64,000 bases of DNA from NCBI GenBank assembly GCA_010015805.1, contig ML978124.1:1116001-1180000 (forward strand), read 5' to 3'. Under the pieces are notes generated by a model, which searched no databases, had not been told where the DNA came from, and saw only the letters and a list, made by a program, of their open reading frames with translations. The stretch comes from Rhizodiscina lignyota. Taxonomy: Eukaryota; Ascomycota; Dothideomycetes; Aulographales; Rhizodiscinaceae. Below, piece after piece: positions 51,811 to 62,490 of the stretch; position 1 is the stretch's first letter, and each line of letters opens with the position of its first letter. The translations under genes were made by a program, and so were the position numbers.

Positions 51811-53853
51811 ATGGCCGTGCTGCATGATCGACTCCCCTCTCCTCCAGTGATTGAAGAACCATTCTCCATTCTCAAGGAGGGCAAGGCCCAGGCAATGGTG
51901 GAGGTCATGGACGTTGCGGACGTGGCGGACGCGGAAAAACAGCTTGTCGTCCTCTTCGAGGATGGGGAACAGGACATTGTGGAGTTGATAGCAGACGTTT
52001 TAGGGCGGCGTTGGAACATTTCGCCGGTCATTTCGGATGCTGAGAAACACCCTGATGCCACTGTTGTGGGCGTGCCAAAGGGCGGACTCTCCTCGTCCCC
52101 GATTGAGGAGAGCGGAAGCTCGAGGGTCTTGTTGTATGCTCATTGTGTGGATGGCAACCGTTCGCCCAACGAGCATCTGCGGCGCCTGTGCAAATACGAG
52201 TATCTCTACAGCAGATCAAAGTACCTTCGACGCGACTTGACGCGTTTCCTTTCATTCATTCTAGGCCAAATTAGCCACCACCAAGACTTTGCAACGAGAC
52301 CCCGAACCACCGAGCTTTGCACGACCTTCCCAGATGTCCACACTGCGCTGCCGAACCTCGAGATCCTCTCCGTTGGTGCCGATGCCGTGGAGCTCCGAGT
52401 CGACCTCCTTAAAGAGCCGACGCAAAATGCCACCCCAGGCGCCGTGCCCAGCCTGAAATACGTTGGCCAGCAGCTGCTCGCTCTGCGCCAACGCACAGAG
52501 CTGCCCATCATCTTCACGACAAGATGTACAAAAGAGAATGGAAGATTTCCCATGGACGATCCGGGGCTGTTCTATGAATACCTTTACCAGGCTATCAAGT
52601 GGGGAGTCGAGTACATCGATGTCGAACTTTGGCTCCCAGAGGACATCAGACGGAGATTGTCAGAGCAAAAAGGAAACAGCAAGATCATCTCTGCGTTTCA
52701 TGACTTTTCGGGCAATTTCCGATGGGCGTCGCCAGAGGCTGAGCAGTTATTCAAGGACGGCGCAGTATACGGCGATGTGGTCAAGATGATTGCGCTGGTG
52801 AATACGATGCAGGAGAATTACGAACTCGAGTACTTCCGAACAATGATCCAAAGCAAGTATCCGACTCCGCCATTCTCCGGTCTCAACATGGGCCCGATGG
52901 GACAGCTTTCGCGAACTCTTAACAAAATCTTCACCCCCATCACGCATCCGTTGCTGCCGATGATTGCCGCTCCTGGGCAGCTCAGTGCGGCGGAAATCAA
53001 CTCTGCGCTTTACAGTATGGGAAATATGCCAAAGCTAGACATCTATGGTATCGGGCCTCTGCGATCTGCAGTCTCTCCGCTCTTCTTTGAGAGGTGCTTC
53101 AATGAGCTCAGCCTTCCACATCGGTTCGTATTCAGCGAGCGACCCGCTAAAGATACACTCGATCTAATCACACGCAATCCCGCGTTTGGTGGCGCATACC
53201 TGAATCCTCCGATAGCGACTGCCACTGCGAGACTTCCGAACTTCACTGATGCAGCAAAAGCAATCGGGCAAGTGGACACCGTCCTTGTTACTTCTTCAAC
53301 GGCAAAGAGCAATGTATGCGTTGGTGCAAACGTTACTTGGAAAGGCATCAGAGCGACGTTATGTCGCGACTTCGTACCCTCTGCGTACAAAGGCAGTGCC
53401 GCTCTGATACTAGCTAATGCTGAGGCTGACGCAACCGCCGCAATTTTTGCCCTCAAGAGCCTAGGGATTGGACCCATTTATACGGTCGGCTTTCAGGGCC
53501 AGAGTGCATTGACTCAAGACACTCATCCCGTGCGATCGGTCGAAGACATGAAGCTACTGGAACATCCCTTTGCAGTGATCTCTGCGCTGCCATCGGACAA
53601 GTCGATGCTTGTCGGCCCGCTTCTTAAGTACTACGGCGCGGCTGAGCGAAGAAACGGTGCAACAACAGGTAAAGTTTTCGTGGACCTCGCAGATGGGCTC
53701 AAAAGAACGGATCCACTCAGCGTTGCTACATCTCTTGGATGGACAGCATATGGCATTGCCGACGTGAGGGCGTGGACGACTGTCGAGAGAATTAGACTCG
53801 TTGTCGGCGAAACAATCTGCTTCGACTTTTGCCGCGCGTTCAGCAACTCCTGA
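51811..53853 (+). CDS. Quinate repressor-like protein (QutR/Qa-1S type), N-terminally reduced
   Basis: A single 680-residue exon related to the last three domains of the AROM polypeptide, as in QutR and Qa-1S, which repress quinate-catabolic genes. Residues 1-160 replace the shikimate-kinase-like domain and have no Walker A motif. Residues about 165-395 are dehydroquinase-like (GADAVELRVDLL, FTTRCTKENGRF) and keep His297 in AFHDFSG and Lys325 in GDVVKMIAL. Residues about 405-680 are shikimate-dehydrogenase-like, but the catalytic Thr/Lys motif (usually VTIPLK) reads LNPPIAT and the NADP glycine motif reads ILANAEADA. That loss fits a regulator rather than an enzyme. Known QutR proteins are about 900 residues, so some 200-250 N-terminal residues are missing. 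No quinate-pathway gene is in the window. A Zn2Cys6 gene follows 1.2 kb downstream. Confidence 0.82.
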   Translation: MAVLHDRLPSPPVIEEPFSILKEGKAQAMVEVMDVADVADAEKQLVVLFEDGEQDIVELIADVLGRRWNISPVISDAEKHPDATVVGVPKGGLSSSPIEESGSSRVLLYAHCVDGNRSPNEHLRRLCKYEYLYSRSKYLRRDLTRFLSFILGQISHHQDFATRPRTTELCTTFPDVHTALPNLEILSVGADAVELRVDLLKEPTQNATPGAVPSLKYVGQQLLALRQRTELPIIFTTRCTKENGRFPMDDPGLFYEYLYQAIKWGVEYIDVELWLPEDIRRRLSEQKGNSKIISAFHDFSGNFRWASPEAEQLFKDGAVYGDVVKMIALVNTMQENYELEYFRTMIQSKYPTPPFSGLNMGPMGQLSRTLNKIFTPITHPLLPMIAAPGQLSAAEINSALYSMGNMPKLDIYGIGPLRSAVSPLFFERCFNELSLPHRFVFSERPAKDTLDLITRNPAFGGAYLNPPIATATARLPNFTDAAKAIGQVDTVLVTSSTAKSNVCVGANVTWKGIRATLCRDFVPSAYKGSAALILANAEADATAAIFALKSLGIGPIYTVGFQGQSALTQDTHPVRSVEDMKLLEHPFAVISALPSDKSMLVGPLLKYYGAAERRNGATTGKVFVDLADGLKRTDPLSVATSLGWTAYGIADVRAWTTVERIRLVVGETICFDFCRAFSNS

Positions 53854-55052
53854 GAGCAACGTGAAGCATTTAGCCCGGAGTCGAATAGTCATTCGTCTAG
53901 AAAGAAGCGGTGCAATAACCAAAGATTGCAAGGCGGAGTTGGGTGGAGTCATGTGCGATCCGTGTTGGCGATTTCGTTCATCTATATAATATACTGCTAG
54001 GTTTTTGCGCAGAGATGCTCATTATCCTATGTAAAGACGCAAATGTTACCTTGTTTGGACAGGGATGTTCGCCATCATGTTCGACCGAGGTGGGTACACT
54101 CTGCCCTCCTCCTTCTAGCATCTTAGCGACATTGGGGACCTAGTTCTCTCGGCTCTCCGCATTTCAGGGTCCTTTCAGGAAGTCACCAGATATGGAGATC
54201 TTTTGTGCCTGGAGAAGATGCAAATCTTATTCAGCCTCGACTTCCACTTGCCCGCTCCAAGCTCAACGCCAAGATCTGGCAGGGTTCAGGCTAAATGCAG
54301 TTCAATTGGCATTCGCGCACGTTGAATTTATCCCCGAGATGCCCCAGAAATACCCCGCAAAAGGGATCTTTCGCCGATCTCCTGCTCACTCTGGTTCGCC
54401 TGTTTGCAGTGATAAGTGTGAGGCACAGACACCTCGCGAACAGGCGCGTGGCTGGTAAATCAAACGGCGCCAAACGGTGAAGCAGGACCTGGCTCCGCCA
54501 TTTTACAGCCCTCAACAGCAACTGATGATTACAGGCACGAGGCGAGGCATGCATTGTCATCCCCCAGTTATCCAGCGAGCCTCGTGTAAGTGGTCCTGCA
54601 TCGAAGGCCCACCAAGCTATTCTAGAAAGGCTGCGCTGCACGACACCAGCAATTTTGCTAGCCACCGGCGACCGGGCCTAGGATGTTACCTCACGCTACA
54701 CCGTCGCAACTTATGAGATGGCAAAAGCTACCCCGGCAGCGAACCCTCCCGGTGGAGTGTGATGACCGATACTAGCCCTGAAGGCCATCTATTTCGACTT
54801 ATGTTCTGCCATCCTAGTTTCCTTGCAGCTGTCCTGCTGCGCTCCCCGCTTGCTGGACCCACGACAAGCTCCCAGTCGCTCCAGCTCATAACCTCCAGCT
54901 TCTCCGCCTTCTGGGTGGATCTTGTTGCGCTCGACCCTTTTCTGCGCCTCTCTAACTCTTCTTTCCGTGCCTATGTAGGGTTTTACGGCTCATTTATCGG
55001 ACATGTCTGTCGTCCACACGACTTGAAGAGTATTTGACAGTTTGCGACGAGG
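53854..55052. other. Intergenic, promoter of Zn2Cys6 gene
   Basis: 1.2 kb with no gene called. The last 250 bp are pyrimidine-rich and probably form the leader of the regulator gene. Confidence 0.45.
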
Positions 55053-57748
55053 ATGTCACGCCCTCAAATTGGGATTGATCGCCTTCCAGCTCGCAGGATG
55101 AGCAGTGAACCGAGGGAGTCAATGAATTGTAAAAGCTGTCGAAAGCGCAAGGTACGTACGAACTGCCGACTTGATGATTTTAAATATTCTTACACGGCTT
55201 TCATCAGATAAAATGCAATCGGCTCCGGCCTGCGTGCGAGGCCTGCCAGGTCTTCGCCTGTCCATGCATTTACGGTTCGGAACCATTGCACCTGTAATCA
55301 GAAACGCACACAACTCACACACCTCTAGATGCCATTCCGAAAAAGCGCGGTCCCAAAACCGATATTCTCGAGTCTCTCCTCAAGCGTGTTGACGGCCTGG
55401 AAAAAAGGCTAAAGACTGAATCCTCACCAACCGAGGCATCTGCTCCGGAAGCTGGTCCCGCTACTACAGAGGAGTCGGATGGTGAGACTGTATCAGCACA
55501 GCAAATCGACACCAGCGACACGGCGAGAAAAGATTCGCAATCGATGAAAGTATCTCCAATATACCCAAGGTCAGTTCCACATTATGGAATGCCTGATAAG
55601 CCACTAATTCTCGACAGTCCGACGAGCCCCTCTGTATTTCCAGAGGTTCTACTCGACACTTTTTTCACTAGAATCCATGGAAAGCCTTATTATATCCTCG
55701 ATGAAGCGGCTACGAGGCAGAGGGCTCAGACTAACCAGCTGCCCCCATACCTCGCTTTGGCCATATACGCTCTAAGCGCCAGGTTCGTTCTCATCTCATA
55801 ATGAAGCTCGACATGATCACTGAATGTTTTGAAGGTATGCACCCAACAGCGCAGGGTACAATGCCGCTGTCCGGCTGGGAGAGGATTATGCAAGTCGAGC
55901 GCGTGCCGAATTAGACATAGACGAGCCTTCGATAGAGGCTCTCCAGGCCTTACTGTTACTCAGCCAATGCGGCTTTCAATCCGGAAAGGGGAAGAAAGCG
56001 TATATGTACCTTGGTGTGTAACTTGCCTCGAGATTTCATGCATAAACTAACTGTACAGCCTCTGCAACTTCTATGGCACTTGCATTACAACTTCACCGCG
56101 AGCTCCCACCGACAGCACATGTTGTTGCGAACGAGAGAGAGGGACGTCGAAGATTGTTCTGGGCTTGCTATCTTATGGATCGATTTGCCGCGTGTGGTTC
56201 GAAACGCCCCTCCCTGATTGCAGATGAATCGGTTATTCTACGCCTACCCTCATGGCAGCTCCATCAAGGCACAATAGCAGTTGAAGGCGACTACTTCCCT
56301 AATGGGTCAAACGCCCAGTACATGGGAGGACACGGCCGGCCTGGTCAAGGTGGTTCAGCCATGTTGATTGGAGTCTGTCGAATCCTTGGAATCACCAATC
56401 GCTACCTCGCTGCTGGCGGAGTCAAGGGTGACTCACACTTCCCCTGGCATTCCCTATCAAACCTCTCCAAGATACGGCAGGACCTCGATATGTGGGCTGC
56501 TGAGACTCAAGAAACTTTCACCTCTTTGGATAGCCTCTTCGGACAACCGGACAGCACGATACTCGTTTTGAGCAAGTTGATTTACCACCTGATACACTGC
56601 CTGGTATACCGGCCCTTCCTCCCAATCGACCTCGCGGAGCTGTCTGGCAACAGCCAGCATCAATCTTGGCAGGTCGAGTCAACGAATCTCTGTTTCCTGC
56701 ATGCAAACGCAATCGCAGAACTTGTTGAGATCGGGAAGGCCTCCTCCATCATCGACTGGCCAGGCTTTGTCGGCTTCTGCGTTTGCGTAGCTGGGACAAT
56801 ACACGTCCATGGCGCACACTATCCCGCCCGGGAAGGCGAGGTTTTCTCGGCGAGTGGTGAATTCCTCGCCAGGGAGATGCAACAATTGTCGGATCTGAAA
56901 TTCATCTGGGCTGGAGTGCAGCATCAACGGGACACCCTGCAAGGGGTTTATAGCGCTCACGCCGAGTTAGTCAAGTCGTTGGCTTCCAATCCTGTGCGCT
57001 TCTCGCCCGTCTTCCAGTTGGAAGACTTTTACGACCGCTATGCAGGACACTGCTTTGAGGGTGCGCACGTTGCTCTTGCAGATCTTGTGGTTGATCCCGT
57101 GCATGAGAGGTATGCGAAGTTGTGATTCCTTTCAGAGCGTCGATCGTATGATTGACCTTTAATATTAGCATCTCGTACGGGAACCCCAGTCAACCAAATA
57201 GCTCTTCATACGTCCAGCAAGCGTCTCAACAGGCGCTGCTACATGCTCAGCAACAGTTTGGCAGCTTTTCGGCGCCCCAGAACAACCGGAAGAGGCGGAG
57301 AACAACAGCCCCTTCACAACCCCAGATCTCTACAATGACCAGCCATCCTGCTGGAGAGATGTTCTCACCGACATCTGAACCAACTCGGCAGGGCTCGATA
57401 GGAAGTCAAGCGTCTACTGCAGCATTAACGAACGATGTCTTCAGTAATGACAGCACAACCATCCAGCCATTCTCACCCATCATGGAGTACCCGATGGAGC
57501 CCGTTGGCAAGGGCCATTTGGATCCCATGAACCATCTAGACCCCATGCTAAGTCTGCCGACACCAAAGGAACATCAAGACAATGACGGTCTGGCTGATGG
57601 AGCCATAGCTGAAGCGACGCAGCACATGCAAGTAGCCCAGCAGGACGGCGATAACGACCCGTTCTTGACGCTGCTTCAACAGCTCGCAGAGAACGAGCAG
57701 TCGAGGGGAGGGCCAAGTGAGCTCGACTTCTTCCTGAGCAATACATGA
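55053..57748 (+). CDS. Zn2Cys6 fungal-type transcription factor
   Basis: Six exons: 55053-55151, 55208-55274, 55329-55782, 55835-56013, 56059-57109 and 57169-57748. Introns are 45-59 nt, and the spliced frame codes for 809 residues. The binuclear zinc cluster is split by the first intron: [28 protein letters not shown], giving C-x2-C-x6-C-x6-C-x2-C-x6-C at about 25-52. A basic linker (KKRGPKTD) and a coiled coil ([17 protein letters not shown]) for dimerisation follow. The fungal-specific regulatory domain spans about 190-500 ([54 protein letters not shown]). The C-terminal 190 residues are Gln/Ser/Pro-rich with a second basic patch (NRKRRRTT) and an acidic end, as in activation regions. Its targets are unknown; the QutR-like gene next door is a possible functional neighbour. 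Confidence 0.9.
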
Positions 57749-58742
57749 TTTTTGATGAATGAACGATGCTGATGACGATGCGAATGTTCGGACCGCTATG
57801 GAAGACCGACATGCACTATACCTTTCTGTAAATACTTGAGATACCACTTTGTATTTTGTGCGTTGGGCATAACAGCTTCAGGTACGGAGATTTGTGGGAC
57901 CACATTGACTTGTCCAGGGCTCAGCACCTTCGCTTTCGCTGTGACTTCATAGAGGAATTAATAAATGAAGCCATCCAAATTTCCGATGGGGGCTATTTGG
58001 CCGTTTCGCTTGGCGGAGGCTTCCCCGTATTTCGCACGACGCAAGCCACTCCCACAATGATCTGCGCCGAGTGCAGCCAATGAATGCGCCCAGATCACGC
58101 GCTGCTGCAACACAATATTGAGCCGCGCAGCACACCACATTCAACGCCCTCTCGTCTGGTCTCACCTCGCCGCCCTCGTGAATTCCTTACATCCGGACAA
58201 GGTCGTGCAGACTCGCGTATGCCAGCTGCAATTGCCACTCAACACGTCCGCATTGTCCATAAGCTGGCAGCGTCTGAAATGAGCGCCGGTGACTGGGGAA
58301 TGTCCGTATGATGTATAGATTCCAATGGCGCCAGCTTCATTTCGTATAGCCGCGACCTGCTCTCCACACCTTTCCGCTGCGCGGCCGCCAGCCCGGGTCC
58401 GCCAGTGGCTCTCCACACGGCTCACGGTATGCACAGTGTGGACGCGCTTGCAGAACTGGGTCCATCTCTATACCGTTTTGGAGTTTCCCGACATCTGTGC
58501 AGGGGGGAGGGTCAACAAGCCCGGTCCCATTAAAATCTTCAGCGGCCTCCTGTCTCGCTTTTCTCCTCCATCTCATCCACACTCGTTGCTTGCAAGAGTC
58601 ACAGCGTGCTTTCTTCGTTTGGACAGTCGTTTCCAGGACAATTGGTAAACCATATCGTATCTTTAAATAATACCGCTTCTCTTCTCCTGAACATATTTCC
58701 ACGCGCCTTCGCCCTCTTCCAAAAGCAACTCCGTCCATCAAA
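57749..58742. other. Intergenic, promoter of GPI protein gene
   Basis: 994 bp without a supported gene. A CT-rich stretch at 58560-58740 precedes the next start and looks like a strong-promoter leader. Confidence 0.45.
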
Positions 58743-59577
58743 ATGCGTTTCACCACTGCCGTTGTTCTCATTGCCTCTGCAGGCTTCGCTGCCGCGCAGT
58801 CTGATACCACCGATGCTGCCAGTGCCACTGTCGCTGTCCCAGCCGCTACCGCAACTGCCTCCGTTTCCACTGTCTGCGATGCTGAGAAGTATGTACCTGT
58901 TATACGTCCGAACCCGGAGTGTCTCTAAGTTATGCTTGCTAACGCCATACTCTTACAGCATTGTCAAGACTTGCTTGGCTACAACCCAGGTTCAGGTCGA
59001 CAACTGCGATCAGACAGACTACGAATGCCTGTGCGCAGCATATAACGCTCAATTGACGTACGTCGCCCTTGTTTGCTACGCGCACATCACGACTATTGAA
59101 TTTCGCACCTTGTGAACCGCCTTTGGATGGGAGCTTGCATCTCAAGTCCAGAGATTCCCTAAAGTGGAACATGGAACTGACATCACTGTGAACAGGTGCT
59201 ACAACAACTGCCCCAACGACGCGGGCCGCAGCACTCCTCAGAGCTTCGTCACCTCATATTGCCAGGCAGCATCTGCGTAAGTTTCCTCAACCAGCTTCTC
59301 GGGACCTATGGAGATTTCCGTTCTGACAATCTGCAGTCAATCCTCCCTGACCGCTACTAAATCGACTTCCACCAAGAAGTCGTCTTCCACCGCTTCTTCC
59401 GAATCCTCCGAATCCTCTGCTGCTTCCACTACCTCATCTAGCCCCAGCACCTCGGACACGTCCTCTGCATCGGCTGGCTCTGCATCGGCTTCGTCGACCG
59501 GCGTTGCCAACAACGTGGTTGTTCCGGCCGCTGGCTCGATGCTTGCCATTGTCTTGGGCGTCTTTGGCATGCTGTAA
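58743..59577 (+). CDS. GPI-anchored eight-cysteine (CFEM-like) cell-wall protein
   Basis: Exons 58743-58888, 58959-59057, 59196-59276 and 59337-59577 give 188 residues. The N-terminal signal peptide is MRFTTAVVLIASAGFAAAQ. The mature part has eight cysteines (45, 54, 65, 72, 74, 83, 87, 104), including a C-x-C pair in DYECLCAAYN that recalls the CFEM motif, although the spacing is not a classic CFEM match. A Ser/Thr-rich stretch (about 110-160) should be O-mannosylated and extend the domain from the wall. The C-terminus VPAAGSMLAIVLGVFGML is a GPI-attachment hydrophobic tail with small residues before it. All three introns fall in the Cys-rich region, and every junction restores the frame. 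CFEM proteins take part in haem uptake, adhesion and virulence; the role here is not known. Confidence 0.82.
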
Positions 59578-60214
59578 ATGGTAGCTACGTGGAGAGCTGG
59601 AACGATTTAGGACTATGACATATTGAACATCTGGTTGGATTGCATGTGAAATTTAGCGTGAATTTGGGGGATGAATGGTAGTAGTGGAGGATGTGGCTGT
59701 ATTGTAGTGTTTAATAACAATTGCACATCACCAGTCCTCCAAACTGATGGCTGAATTATTCAGACTCCCCTCTACATTTGTTTTGTGACCTTTCGAAGAC
59801 TTAGTTCCATTCCTCACCAAATTATGACCCTTCGGGACACTAACGTCACTATCGGGTCCACCCGTGATTAAAATGTTCCGATTCGGAGACTAAAGGCAAG
59901 CGTACCAAGTATTCTACGGTCGAGAAAGACCGTTTCAAACATGTGACGGGAAGGGAAAGGTATTAAGGGGTTTCCGAAGTCCTTCCGCAGTCAAGATGGA
60001 CTTCTAAAACTCACTATTTAAACATGTTCTTAATACAGCGCTAGCCAGTTAACGACGAGAATAAACAACTTGGAACCGCTGCCTAGCCGCTCGTACTACT
60101 TCAAGTTAACTTTGCCTCTTGCTTCAATGTACATTAGTTGCTTATCCGTGTCCGTGTACATTGTTTGAATTTATTCATATCTGTCGACTCTGCCATGAGC
60201 GGTCGGGGTAATCT
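59578..60214. other. Intergenic, AT-richer
   Basis: 637 bp between two plus-strand genes. The sequence is AT-richer than its surroundings and I see no coding signal. Confidence 0.45.
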
Positions 60215-62395
60215 GTGTCGTGTGATATGGCGACGACGCAACTCCTCATCTCAGAGGAAGACACTCTGTACTTGGAGGCTTTAGCCGACTTGAGCGACGA
60301 TGGCCTCGACTCCGATTCTGAGAATGCTAGCTCTTCTGATGAGTTTGCACTAGCTCCCGAAGACGAAGACATATTCGACTCCTTTGACACTGGCACTGAT
60401 CTATCGCTACTTACATACGGCGCTGTGGTGCAAAACATCACGGCTCGAGAGCACGTTGGCAATGGAACGAAATGTTCTTTGTCAAATTCGGACCTTACGA
60501 CAAGTATCGGGTCTGACGTTGCCGCATACCGTATCAGAGAGATACGCCGCACTTTAAAGCGTTCGATTTCGGAGGAAACACTGCCCTTTCTGCAAGAAGG
60601 CGAGAAGCCCGCAAAGATGAACAAATCATTCTCAGAAGGCCTTGATCAAGTTTTCAGTCAGATCAGCTTGAGTTCTGAGATCCAGCTCTCACCTGCAAAG
60701 GAACCAAATGTAGTCCAGCAAGACGAGGTGCCCGTTGCATTACCATTCAGAGCCAAGCCGTGGCCGTCTTCTGCTGAGCTGGAGGCCGAGCTGGCAATTG
60801 AGGCGGAGATCAGCAAAGTTCTGGACGGCGGTGATGACGACGGGAAAGATGAGTTCGAAGGCAAGCCATTGCAGTTCCACATTCCGCCAGATGTTCTCTC
60901 GAGAGCAACAAAGGCAGCCAAGACTTCTTCCCCAATATATTGGTCACACACTCTCTATCGCGGTCCATCGGATGCGCGAGTCCAAATTCACTACTGTAGA
61001 ACAAAGGCTCAGTCCGAAAGTGTCGCGTCTTCCTTCCTCAATGAACCGATCCTGGGATTCGACATGGAATGGGTCGTTCACGGCTCAAAAGATGTCCAAG
61101 GACTGAAGCGTTGTGTTTCGCTCATTCAGCTTGGATGCGAAGACCGCGTCGCTCTATTTCACACTGCATTACACGATGGCACAACCGCGGAGGACTTGAT
61201 TGCTCCGAGCTTGAAGAAGATCCTCGAGTCGGAGAAGATCACGAAGACTGGCGTCAACATTCTCAATGCAGATGCAAAACGCTTGGAATGCCACTTTGGC
61301 CTTCGGCCTCAAGGCCTGCTCGAACTCAGCAGCTTGAATCGTATGATCTCGGGCAAACCAGAGATGATCAACGACAGATTGATCGCTCTGGCTAAGCAAG
61401 TAGAGTGGAACCTGCAGCTACCCCTGCTGAAGGACGATGTCCGGACGAGTAACTGGGGGAAAGAACTTGACGAGAAGCAGATGTGCTATGCGGCAGATGA
61501 TGCTTACGCAGGGTACATGTTGTACCGTGTGATGGAAGCGAAGAGATTGAAGATGGTGCCTCGAGTTCGGAGGCCTGCGTTTGCTGAACTGGGGATCCCA
61601 TTGCGCATGCAGATTCGGGTTGAGGAACAGGATGTTAGAGGAGAAGAGAAACAAAACCCAGACAACACGGAAGACAATGCGGCCAACAGCAATCCGACCA
61701 CCAACCCTGTCCGAAAGTCAGATGCGGTAGATAATTTGACCCTGGACGAGCGAGCTCAAACCATATTCAACGCTCTTTGCAATCATCATCTGGCTACAAC
61801 AAACTTGCAGAATGCCGTATCGACACTAGCAGTCAGCAAAGCAGTACTAAAAGCCATTGCGGTCAGCAGGCCACTGAGCATTAACGCACTCAAAATGGTC
61901 AAGGGCGTTGGTCCGGCGAAATTACAACAGTACGGTAGGGATTGGGTACGCATTGTGCAAGAGCACAGTGTGCAATTAGAAGTAGTGGAAAAGAACGAAG
62001 GCGAGAGAACAGCACAAGCGATATTGCCGTCCGACATCCGAGAGCAGGAGTACAATACATATGTACGCATCCTGAAAGCTTTGGAAGGGCTTCACGATAG
62101 ACTACGTAAGGACGAGAGATTCAACATCGGAGAGATTCCCGCCGACACACTCAAGAACCTGGCGAGGTTAAAGCCGTCCACGAGCAGAGCATTGGTTTTG
62201 GTACCAGGAGCTATTGAGCTCAACACGGCGGCAACTTGCCATGGTGTGGATCTTTTGGGACTCATCAGGAGACATGCCGAGGCTGCAGGAGACAAGGAGA
62301 AGAGAGTGGCAGATGGTGATAGCAGTGACGATGATGCATTTCAGGTTATGGAAGTGAGTGACGATCATGTGAATAGACGAAGATGGAGAGTGTGA
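60215..62395 (+). CDS. WRN-type 3'-5' exonuclease with HRDC domain
   Basis: A single exon of 726 residues; an internal ATG at 60227 is an equally good start. The N-terminal 250 residues are acidic and low in complexity (phospho-site-rich, LSDDGLDSDSENASSSDEF). A DEDDy exonuclease domain covers about 265-450: FDMEWVVHG (Asp and Glu of Exo I), TGVNILNADAKRL (Exo II Asp) and QMCYAADDAYAGYMLYRV (Exo III Tyr and Asp). All four catalytic residues are present. An HRDC domain at about 515-595 (AQTIFNALCNHHLATTNLQN, KMVKGVGPAKLQQYG) should bind nucleic acid. There is no RecQ helicase core. The order resembles Rrp6, but the exonuclease sequence is closer to the Werner-type group, and the Rrp6 N-terminal partner domain is not seen. 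A role in DNA repair or RNA processing is plausible. The C-terminus is acidic. Confidence 0.83.
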   Translation: MSCDMATTQLLISEEDTLYLEALADLSDDGLDSDSENASSSDEFALAPEDEDIFDSFDTGTDLSLLTYGAVVQNITAREHVGNGTKCSLSNSDLTTSIGSDVAAYRIREIRRTLKRSISEETLPFLQEGEKPAKMNKSFSEGLDQVFSQISLSSEIQLSPAKEPNVVQQDEVPVALPFRAKPWPSSAELEAELAIEAEISKVLDGGDDDGKDEFEGKPLQFHIPPDVLSRATKAAKTSSPIYWSHTLYRGPSDARVQIHYCRTKAQSESVASSFLNEPILGFDMEWVVHGSKDVQGLKRCVSLIQLGCEDRVALFHTALHDGTTAEDLIAPSLKKILESEKITKTGVNILNADAKRLECHFGLRPQGLLELSSLNRMISGKPEMINDRLIALAKQVEWNLQLPLLKDDVRTSNWGKELDEKQMCYAADDAYAGYMLYRVMEAKRLKMVPRVRRPAFAELGIPLRMQIRVEEQDVRGEEKQNPDNTEDNAANSNPTTNPVRKSDAVDNLTLDERAQTIFNALCNHHLATTNLQNAVSTLAVSKAVLKAIAVSRPLSINALKMVKGVGPAKLQQYGRDWVRIVQEHSVQLEVVEKNEGERTAQAILPSDIREQEYNTYVRILKALEGLHDRLRKDERFNIGEIPADTLKNLARLKPSTSRALVLVPGAIELNTAATCHGVDLLGLIRRHAEAAGDKEKRVADGDSSDDDAFQVMEVSDDHVNRRRWRV

Positions 62396-62490
62396 GGTAT
62401 ATATATGTACAAGTTACAACGTCCGTAACTCGGCGCATTTAAGATTACTATTGGATCATAGAGTATTATCCGGCTCATGTCGTCATGTTG

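Noticed and set aside
51811-57748. A quinate-utilisation or secondary-metabolite cluster around the QutR-like and Zn2Cys6 genes
   Set aside because: No quinate dehydrogenase, dehydratase, permease, PKS, NRPS or P450 gene is present nearby, so two adjacent regulators alone do not make a cluster.
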